Assembly (NCBI GenBank): GCA_013100805.1
Contig: CP040000.1
Coordinates: 1-64,000 of the forward strand
Reading direction: 5' to 3'
From: Candidatus Saccharibacteria bacterium oral taxon 488
Lineage (GTDB): Bacteria; Patescibacteriota; Saccharimonadia; Saccharimonadales; Saccharimonadaceae
DNA length: 64,000 nucleotides
The notes under the pieces are model-generated. The model searched no databases. It was not told where the DNA came from and saw nothing but the letters and a program-made list of their open reading frames with translations. This document shows positions 26,551-35,662 of this stretch, piece by piece. Made by a program: the position numbers and the translations under genes. The stretch's first letter is position 1, and every line of letters starts with the position of its first letter.

Positions 26551-26643
26551 GGAGGAGTACCCAAGTGGCTGAAGGGGACGGTTTGCTAAATCGTTAGTAC
26601 GGGGAGACCTGTAGCGGGAGTTCGAATCTCCCCTCCTCCGCCA
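26551..26643 (+). tRNA. tRNA-Ser (GCT)
   Basis: Class II tRNA with acceptor GGAGGAG/CTCCTCC, anticodon stem ACGGT/ATCGT around loop TTGCTAA (anticodon GCT), a long variable arm, T-loop TTCGAAT, discriminator G and encoded CCA. It reads AGC and AGU. Confidence 0.96.
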
Positions 26644-26759
26644 GAGTTATGCCGCTCTCGTCTCGGTTTATCCGGGACTTATTTTATTTTGTCAGTATGC
26701 GGAATGGGTGTCGATCGGGAATTCTGGACAGACAGCACCATCTAAATCAGGAAATATTA

Positions 26760-26788
26760 TTGACAAATTAAAAACCTTATGCTATTAT
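26760..26788 (+). promoter_or_regulatory. Strong consensus promoter
   Basis: TTGACA (26760-26765), a 17-nt spacer ending TTATGC, then TATTAT (26783-26788), an extended -10. It precedes the His-rich protein gene with a leader of about 40 nt. The TATGC-TA pattern recurs at other promoters in the window. Confidence 0.75.
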
Positions 26789-26835
26789 CCTAACATTGCT
26801 ATGGTTAGATCCATAGAGATAAACATAAAAAGAAT

Positions 26836-27189
26836 ATGAAATATTTATCACACATTCTCACTACTGCCACCATGGCACTCGGCCTATCGACCAGCCTCGG
26901 CGTGTTTTTGCATGACACGAATGTTGACAAAGCGGTTATTTCTGCGTGGCGGGCTATGAAAGATACATATCAGGTCGATGATGACCACCACAGCAAGCCG
27001 CATTCCTCACCGCATACTCACTCTGACCATCATGACTTTTCGGGGGCACTAAAAGACGGGCAAACCCACCCGCGGACGACACCGCGCAGCGCTGATCGTA
27101 AACACCTACACACCAAGCTTGTCAGCCGCGGTGGTGATAGTGACATTGACGGGCATCGACTGATGGTCGATCCGATTAGCGTGAGCTGA
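26836..27189 (+). CDS. Small His-rich exported protein, unknown
   Basis: 117 residues with a hydrophobic N-terminus (about 5-25) that could be a signal peptide or anchor. A middle segment (about 49-72) is rich in His, Ser and Asp (for example HSSPHTHSDHHDF), and a basic/polar C-terminus follows. The His-rich part could bind zinc, nickel or copper; this is inference from composition only. No family recognised. A consensus promoter lies about 50 nt upstream. The 3' end overlaps the convergent valS by 14 bp. Confidence 0.6.
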   Translation: MKYLSHILTTATMALGLSTSLGVFLHDTNVDKAVISAWRAMKDTYQVDDDHHSKPHSSPHTHSDHHDFSGALKDGQTHPRTTPRSADRKHLHTKLVSRGGDSDIDGHRLMVDPISVS

Positions 27190-29731
27190 TGACTTCGAGT
27201 TCGCTGATAAAGCGCTGGATGAGCTTTTCTTGCTCAGCTAGCTGTTGGCGAGTTTCCTCAACGAGATAAGCTGGTGCCTTTTCGACATAGGTTGAGTTAT
27301 CTAGTCGTGCCTGGAGGTTTGACAGGGCTCGTCGCGCTTCGTTTAGCCGCACTTCCAGATCGGTCTGGTGCTGATAGAGCGTCTTCTCGTCAATATCCAG
27401 CCACGCTTCTCTGTTTGCTGCCGCGAGCCTAAGGCCCCGCGGCTGGTCGGTGTGTGCAATTGACTCCAGACGCATGAGGTGTTTTATGGTGTCTTGATTA
27501 TCAGCGATGAGGCTGTCATTACCGTATAACAAGCGGTATTTCTTGTTGCCCGGCAGCTCAGCGATTACCCAGCGGCCTTCGGCGACCAGCGTCTTCAGCT
27601 GCTCAAACTGCTCAGCAGCGATAGGGTCGAACTTTTCTGGGGTCGGCCAGTGGTCGCGCATTAAAATGCCGTCGGTGTAATTAAGCGTCTGCCAAATCGT
27701 CTCGGTGACGAATGGCGCGAATGGATGAGCGATTTTCAGGCTAGTTGCCAGCGCCCATGACAGTAATGGGCGGTTGATAGCGGTTTTTGACGATTCGATA
27801 TACCAATCGGCTAGGTCGTCCCAAATAGCGTGATAGACTGTGTCCGCGGCTTCAGAAAAGCGGTATTGCTCCAAGCGGACGGCGATGTTATTGGCGGCGT
27901 CGTTCAGCTGGCGGATAATCCAGTGGTCGGCTGGCGTCTGCAGCTCCAGGTCAACGATTTGGTGTTCGTCGCCGATTTGCGCCTCGACGAAGCGTGCGAT
28001 ATTCCACAGCTTATTACAGAAATTACGAGCAGCGATGACCGCGCCCTTGTTGAAGGCTTGGTGCTGGGCCGGCGCGCGGCCAGCGATGATGCCCATGCGA
28101 GTGGCGTCCGAGCCAAATTCTGAGACTAATTCCATTGGATTGATGACATTGCCCTTGGATTTGGACATTTTTTGATTGTGCTCATCATTGACCATACCGT
28201 GCAGATAAACATCCTTGAACGGTAGTTTGCCGGTGCGGTACAGGCTGAGCATAATCATGCGCGCTACCCACGCTCGCATAATGTCCATGCCAGTTTCCAT
28301 CAGGCTGGTTGGGAAATATTTGGCTAGTTCCCCGCCGTTTAGGTAATCGGTAACGATGTACGGCCACTGTCCAGACGAAAACCAGGTGTCAAAGGTGTCC
28401 TCTTCCCTGATATATGTTGTACCATTTACAACTATCTTTCGTTCGTCAGTGTGGATGTTGAATATCCAATCGCGCGGGTCGCTTTCATTGACGAATGCGG
28501 GAATCGGGATGCCCCACGGGATTTGCCGGGAGATATTCCAATCTTTCAATTGCTTGAGATAAGCGATGAGCTCTTTGCGCTTGGCAGCTGGATAAAAGGT
28601 AATCTCTTCCCTCTCTAAGGCTTCAATGGCTGGCTGAGCCAACGGCTGCATTTTAATAAACCACTGCTCCTTAACCATCGGCTCGATGACGCTGCCGCAT
28701 TTGTAACAATGTCCGACGGCATGTTCAATGTCTGTTTCGCCGCGGCGCAGCTCCAATGATTCCAAGGCCGCCAACACGCGAGTGCGGGCTTCTGCCGGCG
28801 TCAGGCCTAGGAATTGTGGCGGTACGTTGACCATCTTGCCTTCTTGGCTGATGATTTGTTTGAGCGGCAGGTTGTGGCGCTGGGCCATCTCGAAGTCGTT
28901 CGGGTCGTGTGCCGGTGTAATTTTCACTGCGCCAGTGCCATAGTCCATATCGACGTACTCGTCAGCGATAATCGGGATTTCCTCGTCGGTGATTGGCAAT
29001 AAAATTCGCGTGCCGATGAGATGTTTGTAACGCTCGTCATCCGGGTGAACGGCTACTGCTACGTCGCCCAACATAGTTTCTGGCCGCGTGGTGGCGACTA
29101 CGATTTCGCCGATTTTATCCAGTGTCGGGTAAGCAATTTGCCACAACTTCCCTTTTTCATTTTTATGCTCAACTTCAATGTCGGCGAAGCTGGTTTGGTG
29201 TTTGGTGCAATAATTAACGATCCGCTCACCGCGGTAAACTAGTCCGTCATCCCACATCTTTTTGAACGTCTCGTACACTGTAGCGATGACTTTATCGTCC
29301 AGCGTAAAGGTCAAATGCTGCCAAGAGGCGCTGACGCCTAGAGCTCGCAGCTGCAATTCCATGTTGCCGCGTTTTTCTTCCACAAACTTCCAAACCTGGT
29401 CGTATAGTTGTTCACGTGAAAAGTCAAAGCGGCTTTTTCCCCGTTTGGCTAGCTCTTTTTCATAAACTACCCACGTCTCAAAGCCAGCATGGTCTGCCCC
29501 AGGAATAAATACTGCATCATCGCCTTTCATGCGGTGATAGCGAATCATAATATCCTTCAAATTCATGTCCAGGGCATGGCCAATGTGCAAGTTACCATTG
29601 GCGTTGGGCGGCGGCATGACGATGGAGTACGGTCTGCCGGTGCCAGTCGGCTCTAATGCGCCGCTGGTTTCCCACATGGCATAAATGTTTGGTTCGTAAT
29701 CGTTTGGGGTGTATTGTTTGGCTAGTTGCAT
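27176..29731 (-). CDS. valS: Valyl-tRNA synthetase
   Basis: Class I aminoacyl-tRNA synthetase that charges tRNA-Val and hydrolyses mischarged Thr-tRNA-Val. The 851 residues contain the HIGH motif (GNLHIGHALD near residue 47), a CP1 editing domain with TTRPETMLGDVAV and DPNDFEMAQRHNLP, the KMSKS loop (NQKMSKSKGNVINP near 515), an anticodon-binding helical domain, and a C-terminal coiled coil (about 785-850) that grips the tRNA. Length and motifs are normal. Two copies of a TTTTCACGTGAAAA palindrome lie within 65 bp upstream of the ATG and may be operators. Confidence 0.97.
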   Translation of the reverse strand: MQLAKQYTPNDYEPNIYAMWETSGALEPTGTGRPYSIVMPPPNANGNLHIGHALDMNLKDIMIRYHRMKGDDAVFIPGADHAGFETWVVYEKELAKRGKSRFDFSREQLYDQVWKFVEEKRGNMELQLRALGVSASWQHLTFTLDDKVIATVYETFKKMWDDGLVYRGERIVNYCTKHQTSFADIEVEHKNEKGKLWQIAYPTLDKIGEIVVATTRPETMLGDVAVAVHPDDERYKHLIGTRILLPITDEEIPIIADEYVDMDYGTGAVKITPAHDPNDFEMAQRHNLPLKQIISQEGKMVNVPPQFLGLTPAEARTRVLAALESLELRRGETDIEHAVGHCYKCGSVIEPMVKEQWFIKMQPLAQPAIEALEREEITFYPAAKRKELIAYLKQLKDWNISRQIPWGIPIPAFVNESDPRDWIFNIHTDERKIVVNGTTYIREEDTFDTWFSSGQWPYIVTDYLNGGELAKYFPTSLMETGMDIMRAWVARMIMLSLYRTGKLPFKDVYLHGMVNDEHNQKMSKSKGNVINPMELVSEFGSDATRMGIIAGRAPAQHQAFNKGAVIAARNFCNKLWNIARFVEAQIGDEHQIVDLELQTPADHWIIRQLNDAANNIAVRLEQYRFSEAADTVYHAIWDDLADWYIESSKTAINRPLLSWALATSLKIAHPFAPFVTETIWQTLNYTDGILMRDHWPTPEKFDPIAAEQFEQLKTLVAEGRWVIAELPGNKKYRLLYGNDSLIADNQDTIKHLMRLESIAHTDQPRGLRLAAANREAWLDIDEKTLYQHQTDLEVRLNEARRALSNLQARLDNSTYVEKAPAYLVEETRQQLAEQEKLIQRFISELEVISSR

Positions 29732-29743
29732 GAATAATTCCTA

Positions 29744-29795
29744 CTTTTCACGTGAAAAGCGAGCATCGCTACCGTCAAGATTTTTCACGTGAAAA
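29744..29795. promoter_or_regulatory. Twin palindromic operator-like sites upstream of valS
   Basis: CTTTTCACGTGAAAAG (29744-29759) and TTTTCACGTGAAAA (29782-29795) are perfect palindromes whose centres are 37 bp apart, directly upstream of valS. The core TTCACGTGAA also occurs inside valS at 29411-29420. Repeated perfect palindromes suggest a dimeric regulator; which one is unknown. Confidence 0.55.
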
Positions 29796-29901
29796 CTCAG
29801 ACAATAGGCGTAAGATATCTCTCCACGCGGTTATATTACCAAGCCAATTATACCACAGAAAAAGGGGCGGCAAAACCGCGGACGATGCCTGGCTGGGGGT
29901 G

Positions 29902-30825
29902 TTAACGCAGCGCTTGGTAGGCGCGGTACAGCCAGTAGCGACTGCGCTGTAATGGCAAATCCCAAGCGCCAGCAAAGGTGATGTCGTGTCCGCCAAATGA
30001 GCGTTTGAATTTGGTGAAGCCAGCCCATGGATGGTTTTTGTCGGCGCCGTCGGGGGCAATGCCGTAGAGGTCGGCTTTGGTTAATCCGCGCTGCTGAGCG
30101 TCAATGATTGCCTCGGCCAGCAGGGCAGTGCCAGCGTTAAGTTTGCGGTGAGCTGGGTCTGACGAGGCGCCAGCGTGGGCGTAATATAGCGTGTCGCTGC
30201 TGTGGTAAAACAGGGCAGCGGCGATGGGCTGATCATCAAGCGCGGCGTAGTACAGCGTGGCGGCGCCGAGTGGGAAGAGGGTGGTTGCTTGCTGTCGAAA
30301 ATAACTATCAGGGTGCGGCGTAATGCCGCGCTGCCGGGCGACTTGGTGGACAAATTTCAGTAAGATATCAATGTCGTGCGGGTCGGTCGAGCGGTGGACG
30401 GCGACACCTTTTTTATGATAATTGCGGTACACATTACGAACTGGCTGCGCCATATGGGCGATCAGCTGGTCTTGCGGCTGGGTCAGGTCGATGACGTGCG
30501 AATGCTCGGGCTGGAGTTTTTGGTAGGTGACCTTTTTCCAGCCGTGAGATTTGAGATGCGTGGTAAAGTTAGGGTTGGTTGGCTCAACGCGCAGGAAGGT
30601 AGCGCGGTGTGTTTTGCCAAGTTGAGTTAAGGAATTAAGGGCTGCCGCTAGCGAATGTTCATCATCGGCAGCCGGGCCGTACGGGCAATACAGGCGGGAA
30701 TTGCCGGTGCTGCGCTCCAAAACAGCCAGATATTCCCAACCCGGGCCGCTATCGCGAAAGGTGGTGCGGCCGAGTGACTCTTGAAAGGCTTGCCAGGCGG
30801 TTGATTGTAAAAAATGTTGGTTCAT
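29902..30825 (-). CDS. FemAB-family peptidoglycan peptidyltransferase
   Basis: Likely adds amino acids from charged tRNA to the peptidoglycan stem to build interpeptide bridges, on the cytoplasmic face of the membrane. The 307 residues match the FemX/FemAB layout of two GNAT-like folds. Typical are RLYCPYGP, the conserved RNVYRNYHKKGV segment, ALFYHSSDTLYYAHAGAS, and the C-terminal WAGFTKFKRSFGG. It lies in a wall-building neighbourhood (murE and murF nearby), 18 nt downstream of tsaD, and the two are probably co-transcribed. The residue added cannot be told from sequence. Confidence 0.9.
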   Translation of the reverse strand: MNQHFLQSTAWQAFQESLGRTTFRDSGPGWEYLAVLERSTGNSRLYCPYGPAADDEHSLAAALNSLTQLGKTHRATFLRVEPTNPNFTTHLKSHGWKKVTYQKLQPEHSHVIDLTQPQDQLIAHMAQPVRNVYRNYHKKGVAVHRSTDPHDIDILLKFVHQVARQRGITPHPDSYFRQQATTLFPLGAATLYYAALDDQPIAAALFYHSSDTLYYAHAGASSDPAHRKLNAGTALLAEAIIDAQQRGLTKADLYGIAPDGADKNHPWAGFTKFKRSFGGHDITFAGAWDLPLQRSRYWLYRAYQALR

Positions 30826-30843
30826 GTTGTAATCCTCACAACG

Positions 30844-32088
30844 TTAGCTTGCTGTCATTGATAAACTTGGCTGGACTTCCAGGTCGTACGGGTCGGCGGG
30901 CTGGTCGATGTGGGCGCGGAAATAGCCGAGCGCGGCGATCATGGCAGCGTTGTCGGTGCAGAGCTGGATCGGTGCATACTCGATGGTGATGGGCAAGGCC
31001 CGGCGCAGCTGGCGGCGTAATTCTTGGTTGGCGGCGACGCCGCCGGCGATGACGACGGAAGCGGGCTGGAAATTGTCATAGGCTTTTTTAGTCTTATCGA
31101 CCAGGGTTTTAACGGCGGTGTATTGGAAACTGGCTGCCATATTATGCCTCAGTTTATCGTTTACCAGCCTTGGAAGCTCGTGCGACGGAAAGGTGAAGTC
31201 TTTGCCCACCTCGCGCTGAACGGTCCTCAGAACGGCTGTCTTGAGGCCAGAGAAGGAAAAATCGTACTCGCCATCAAGCTTGGCGATGGGCAGGTGAAAA
31301 GCGTGGGGATCGCCGAGCTCGGCTGCTTTGGCGATGGCAGGGCCGCCAGGGTAGGGCAGGCCAATGATTTTAGCGGCCTTGTCGAACGCCTCGCCGACGG
31401 CGTCGTCCTGGGTTTGGCCGATTAGTTGGTAGTCGCCGTGATTTTGGAATAGGACAAGCTGCGAGTGTCCGCCAGAGACGATGAGGGCGAGGAGGGGGAA
31501 GGTGGGTTGATGGTGTGGTAAAGACAGCGCCAAATCGCTAGAATTAACAACGGCTTCCGCACGCCGAGATGCTTTCTCGTCAGATTCTTTGGCGACTGCG
31601 GGACTCGCTTTGCTCAAACAGTCCTCGTCTCGCAAGGAATCTGACAAGCTCGCCTCTCGGGTTTGTGCAGATGTTGTTAATTCCAGCAATTTGGCATGTT
31701 TTGAGCCTCTCTTTTTCTGTTCGGTGATAAAATTAGCATACACATGCGCCTCGACATGGTGTATCTTGTAAAGCGGTTTATCGTGAATGATGGCGAGGGT
31801 GCGGGCAGCGAGCGTGCCGATGAGCAGCGAGCCGATCAGCCCGGGCGCGTAGGTGACGGCGATGGCGTCGATATCGTCCCAAGTGCAATCAGCGTCGGAC
31901 AGGGCTTTTTTGATGACCGGGTTAATAACCTCCAGATGGCTGCGGGCGGCAATCTCCGGGATGACGCCGCCGTATTCGGCATGGATGTCGATTTGGGAAT
32001 TGACCACATTAGAAAGCAAGCGTTCGCCGTCTTCAACGACCGCCGCCGCTGTTTCGTCGCAGCTGGACTCGATTCCCAAAATCCTCAT
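30844..32088 (-). CDS. tsaD: tRNA t6A threonylcarbamoyltransferase TsaD with in-frame palindromic insert
   Basis: Transfers threonylcarbamoyl to A37 of ANN-decoding tRNAs. Family features are the start MRILGIESSCDETAAAVV, metal-binding HHVEAHVYANF, IVSGGHSQLVLF, YPGGPAIAKAAELG and the GGVAANQELR end. At 414 residues it is about 70 longer than usual. The excess sits between residues ~120 and 190, where a polar Ser/Lys/Glu/Asp-rich stretch replaces a short loop. At DNA level this segment (31530-31694) is a long imperfect inverted repeat. The insert is in frame and lies in a surface loop, so function is probably kept. The ATG is 8 nt after an extended -10 (TGCTATAAT), implying a leaderless mRNA. 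Confidence 0.95.
   Translation of the reverse strand: MRILGIESSCDETAAAVVEDGERLLSNVVNSQIDIHAEYGGVIPEIAARSHLEVINPVIKKALSDADCTWDDIDAIAVTYAPGLIGSLLIGTLAARTLAIIHDKPLYKIHHVEAHVYANFITEQKKRGSKHAKLLELTTSAQTREASLSDSLRDEDCLSKASPAVAKESDEKASRRAEAVVNSSDLALSLPHHQPTFPLLALIVSGGHSQLVLFQNHGDYQLIGQTQDDAVGEAFDKAAKIIGLPYPGGPAIAKAAELGDPHAFHLPIAKLDGEYDFSFSGLKTAVLRTVQREVGKDFTFPSHELPRLVNDKLRHNMAASFQYTAVKTLVDKTKKAYDNFQPASVVIAGGVAANQELRRQLRRALPITIEYAPIQLCTDNAAMIAALGYFRAHIDQPADPYDLEVQPSLSMTAS
31530..31694. repeat. 165-bp palindromic element inserted in tsaD
   Basis: The two ends are 22-nt inverted arms with 20 of 22 matches, sharing the exact core GAATTAACAAC (31541-31551) and GTTGTTAATTC (31673-31683). Aligned without gaps, the arms also share CCGAGA and TCAGATTC further in. 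The element is 55 codons long, open in the tsaD frame, and coincides with the extra loop of the protein. It behaves like a palindromic element tolerated within a coding region, as Rickettsia palindromic elements are. No second copy was seen in this window. Confidence 0.75.
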
Positions 32089-32128
32089 TTGCTTTTATTA
32101 TAGCAAATATAAGTGGTAAAATAGGGAT

Positions 32129-33427
32129 ATGAAAGCCACATTGGTGAAATTTGTGAGGAAGGTGCTGCCGGGCGGGATGCTGCGGCGGTTAGAAAATGGG
32201 TATCGGCGGTTGCGTGTCAAGCTGGTTAGCGCGCGGTATGGTAATCCGTCAAAGCACCTCAGGGTGATCGCGGTGACGGGGACAAATGGCAAGACGACAA
32301 CGTCGTGCTATATCAATGAGATTTTGAAAGAAGCTCATTTCACGACCGCGATGTTTACCACAGCGGTGATCGAGGTGGCGGGTGAGCGAAAACTTAACGA
32401 CCTCAATGCCACGGTGGCGAGTACGGCGCGGATGCAGCGGTTTTTCCGCGACGCCAGGCGGGCGAACGCTGACTACGTGGTGCTGGAGGTGACGAGTCAT
32501 GCGCTGGATCAGCACAAGCTGGACGGCGTGCCGATCGAGGCGGCAGTGATGACGAATCTGACGCAGGATCACCTCGACTATCACAAGACAATGGAAGAGT
32601 ACGCAGCGGCCAAGAGCAAACTATTTCAGCTGCGCCCACGGTTTATCGTGCTCAACCGCGATGATGAGTGGTATGACTATTTCAATCAGTTTGTCGCCAG
32701 CGAGCAAAAGATGACGTACGGTCGAAGCGCGGAGGCTGAGGCAAAAATTACCCACGTCAAGTTATACCGCAAGGGCACCGAGGCTGATGTGGTGCTGGAT
32801 CATCAGACACACTTGGAGCTAGCGACGAATCTGCCGGGCGAGTTCAACGTGATGAATATGACGGCCGCGACGACGCTGGCGTATTTATTGGGCGTCAAGC
32901 TGGAGGACATCCAGGAAGGCGTAGCCAATGTCGAAGCGGTGCCAGGGCGGTTTGAGCGAGCGGTTGAGGGGCTAGGCTATGACGTGATCGTTGATTATGC
33001 TCATACGCCGGATGCGCTGGAAAAACTGTTGGCGGCGGCCCGCGGCATCACCAAGCAGCGGGTGATCTTGGTGTTCGGGGCGTGTGGTGATCGTGATCAG
33101 GGCAAGCGGCCGATTATGGGCGAGATCGCGGCGCGTGGGGCGGATCGGATTTTCCTGACTGACGAGGAGAGCTATAACGAAGATCCGGAGCAAATTCGAC
33201 GGATGTTGATGGAGGGAATTGAGCGCGGTCGCGGCGACGCGAAAACGACGGAGATTGCCGACCGGCGCCAGGCAATTGAGCGGGCGCTTGGCTGTGCCAA
33301 GAAGGGCGATATGGTGCTGATCACCGGCATGGGCCACGAGCAATATCGGATCGTCAATGGTCAGCGGCTGCCGTGGAATGATGGCCAGGTGGTACGCGAG
33401 ATCGTTGGTCAGGAACGGGCGGCGTGA
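32129..33427 (+). CDS. murE: MurE-type UDP-MurNAc-tripeptide synthetase, short form
   Basis: ATP-dependent ligase adding the third residue to the peptidoglycan stem in the cytoplasm. The 432 residues contain the ATP site GTNGKTTT at 51-58, DYVVLEVTSHALDQHKLDG, the carbamate-Lys region, VVDYAHTPDALEKLL and the C-terminal GMGHEQYRI. The first domain, which binds the UDP part in longer MurE proteins, is mostly missing: the P-loop comes about 60 residues early. The specificity segment reads DEESYNEDP where DAP-adding enzymes have DNPR, so the amino acid is unlikely to be meso-DAP by that rule. The ATG lies 6 nt after a TAAAAT box, suggesting leaderless mRNA. Confidence 0.9.
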   Translation: MKATLVKFVRKVLPGGMLRRLENGYRRLRVKLVSARYGNPSKHLRVIAVTGTNGKTTTSCYINEILKEAHFTTAMFTTAVIEVAGERKLNDLNATVASTARMQRFFRDARRANADYVVLEVTSHALDQHKLDGVPIEAAVMTNLTQDHLDYHKTMEEYAAAKSKLFQLRPRFIVLNRDDEWYDYFNQFVASEQKMTYGRSAEAEAKITHVKLYRKGTEADVVLDHQTHLELATNLPGEFNVMNMTAATTLAYLLGVKLEDIQEGVANVEAVPGRFERAVEGLGYDVIVDYAHTPDALEKLLAAARGITKQRVILVFGACGDRDQGKRPIMGEIAARGADRIFLTDEESYNEDPEQIRRMLMEGIERGRGDAKTTEIADRRQAIERALGCAKKGDMVLITGMGHEQYRIVNGQRLPWNDGQVVREIVGQERAA

Positions 33428-33430
33428 GGT

Positions 33431-35587
33431 ATGCGACTACTATTGGTAACCAGAGGGATTCCCGGCTCTGGTAAGTCGACGTTTCTTGCGGAGCAGGGGC
33501 TTGATAATTATACGTTGTCGCCGGACGTGATACGGCTGATGCTGGCGTCACCGCAGCTGATGATTGACGGGCAAACGACTATGCCGTCGCGTCAGGATGC
33601 AATGGTGTGGCGGCTACTACACGAGATGCTGGAGCAGCGTATGACGCGGGGTGAGACGACGGTGGTTGATGCAACGCACACGACACCGAATTATTTCAAG
33701 ACGTATGGCGAGCTGTGTCGGAAATATCGCTACCGGCTGGTGGTGATTGATTTTGCCGATGTGCCGCTGGCGGTATGTCAGCAGCGTAATAAAGAGCGGC
33801 CGAGGCATAAGGTGGTGCCGAGTAGTGTGCTTGAGCGTATGCATCGGCGGCTGCAGCAGAGTTCGCTGCCGAAATGGGTGACGGTGGTACGGACAGCCGA
33901 GGAGGTGAATCAACTGCTTACTAATCGGCCGGAGAACGTTGATAGGTATCGGGCGATTCATCATATCGGCGATGTGCAGGGGTGTTTTACGCCGCTCAAG
34001 GAATATTTCGAGCGGTATCCGCTTCGGGATGATGAACTGTATATTTTTGTCGGCGACCTATTAGATCGCGGCACGGAGAATGATGCGGTGATGCGATTTG
34101 TTTGTGACGAGTTGCTTGACCGACCAAACGTGCGGTTCGTCGAGGGCAATCACGAGCTATATCTCTGGCAGTGGGCAACCGATCAGCCGGTTGCGGCGCG
34201 GGTATTTAGCGAACAAACGCAGCCGCAGCTGGAGGTGGCAGGCATTGATAAGCGCAAGGTAGCGCGGCTGATGCGGCGGATGGATCAATATATTTTGTAC
34301 CAATTTCGAGGTCAAACCGTCTTGGTGACGCATGGCGGGCTCAGTACGCTGCCGGAGCGGTTACCATTGGTGGCGGCCAACCAGCTGATCCACGGCGTGG
34401 GGGCCTATGACGAGGCTGGGGCGGTGGATGATGCATTTATGGCGCAGACTGATGACGCGACGTTTCAGGTTCATGGACATCGCAACAGGCAAAATTATCC
34501 TACGCGCTACAACGAACGGTGCTACAATTTGGAGGGAAAGGTTGAGTTTGGCGGCGAGTTGCGAACAGTGCGGCTGGACGAGAACGGCATGACGCCGATC
34601 GCTATTCAAAACCAACGAGCAGCAGCGCGGCTGTATCCGGAAAACGCAGCGTTCCTAAGCCAGCTGCGACAGAATCGCTACATTCGTGAATCGATCCTGC
34701 CGGGTGATATCAGCTCGTTTAATTTCAAGCCCGAGGCATTTTATCGCCAAGCATGGACGACGCAGACGATGCGGGCGCGCGGACTGTTTCTCAATACGCT
34801 GACGAACGAGATCGTGATTCGGGCCTATGATAAGTTTTTTAACATTGGCGAGCGGCGCGATACTGAACTAGCGGCGCTGGAGCAGACGATGACCTTTCCG
34901 GTGCGGGCGTGGGTGAAGGAGAATGGCTTTTTAGGATTAGTCGGGTATGATTCGGCGGCGGGCGGGCTGGTGATTGCGTCAAAGTCGACGACCGAGGGTG
35001 ACTATGCGGCGGCTTTTCGACGTGAGTTTTTAGAGCAATTTCGAGACCAGCTACCGTATATTACTGATTATCTGCGCCGTCATAACGCGTGTCTATTGTT
35101 TGAGGTGGTGTTGCCGCGATTTGATCCGCATATTATCGCGTATGAGTCAGATAAGTTAGTACTGCTCGATATCGTCAAGCGGCAGGTTGCATACGAGGTG
35201 GTCGACCGGCAGGAGCGGGAGCGATTTGCGCGCGAGATCGGGGTGAACAACAAGCGTCTGGCAGCGGAGTTCTCATCGTGGAGCGAGTTCGCGGCGTGGC
35301 TTGATCAGCTTCAAGGTATGGCGTATCAGTGGCGGGGCGAGTGGATTGAGGGTTTTGTAATTGAAGATGCTGGTGGCCATCAGGTTAAGGTCAAGCTTGA
35401 TTATTATACCTTTTGGCGGCAGATGCGAACAGCGCTGGAGGCACTGCAGGCTGGTCGGCAGCCATCAACGAGGCCCGACTGCCCTGACCCGGCGCTGGCA
35501 GTACGGGTAATTGAATATATGCGGCAGCTGCCTGCCGAGGAATTGGCGCGGCTGGACATCATCGCGCTGCGGCGACGGTTTGAGTAG
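33431..35587 (+). CDS. Kinase-phosphatase-ligase RNA repair enzyme (Pnkp-like)
   Basis: A 718-residue three-domain enzyme with the order of bacterial Pnkp. The N-terminal polynucleotide kinase domain has P-loop GIPGSGKST at 9-17 and a lid with RNKERPRHKV. The central calcineurin-like phosphoesterase (about 175-390) shows metal motifs GDVQG, GDLLDRG, GNHE and THGG. The C-terminal nucleotidyltransferase resembles T4 RNA ligase 1, with YDKFFNIGE followed by the likely adenylated Lys496 in VKENGFLG and later VKLDYY. It could heal and seal cut tRNA. It starts 3 nt after murE. No Hen1 methyltransferase partner is adjacent. Domain order and motifs are clear; the natural substrate is inferred. Confidence 0.88.
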   Translation: MRLLLVTRGIPGSGKSTFLAEQGLDNYTLSPDVIRLMLASPQLMIDGQTTMPSRQDAMVWRLLHEMLEQRMTRGETTVVDATHTTPNYFKTYGELCRKYRYRLVVIDFADVPLAVCQQRNKERPRHKVVPSSVLERMHRRLQQSSLPKWVTVVRTAEEVNQLLTNRPENVDRYRAIHHIGDVQGCFTPLKEYFERYPLRDDELYIFVGDLLDRGTENDAVMRFVCDELLDRPNVRFVEGNHELYLWQWATDQPVAARVFSEQTQPQLEVAGIDKRKVARLMRRMDQYILYQFRGQTVLVTHGGLSTLPERLPLVAANQLIHGVGAYDEAGAVDDAFMAQTDDATFQVHGHRNRQNYPTRYNERCYNLEGKVEFGGELRTVRLDENGMTPIAIQNQRAAARLYPENAAFLSQLRQNRYIRESILPGDISSFNFKPEAFYRQAWTTQTMRARGLFLNTLTNEIVIRAYDKFFNIGERRDTELAALEQTMTFPVRAWVKENGFLGLVGYDSAAGGLVIASKSTTEGDYAAAFRREFLEQFRDQLPYITDYLRRHNACLLFEVVLPRFDPHIIAYESDKLVLLDIVKRQVAYEVVDRQERERFAREIGVNNKRLAAEFSSWSEFAAWLDQLQGMAYQWRGEWIEGFVIEDAGGHQVKVKLDYYTFWRQMRTALEALQAGRQPSTRPDCPDPALAVRVIEYMRQLPAEELARLDIIALRRRFE

Positions 35588-35662
35588 GCGAGTGGCTGGT
35601 TTCTTGTTGCGCGCGGGGCGGTCTGGTACAATTTTGACATAAGCATAACGGAGGGGGCGCTT

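Noticed and set aside
29732..29900. T-box riboswitch before valS
   Set aside because: No T-box sequence or antiterminator/terminator pair could be found; only the twin palindromes stand out.
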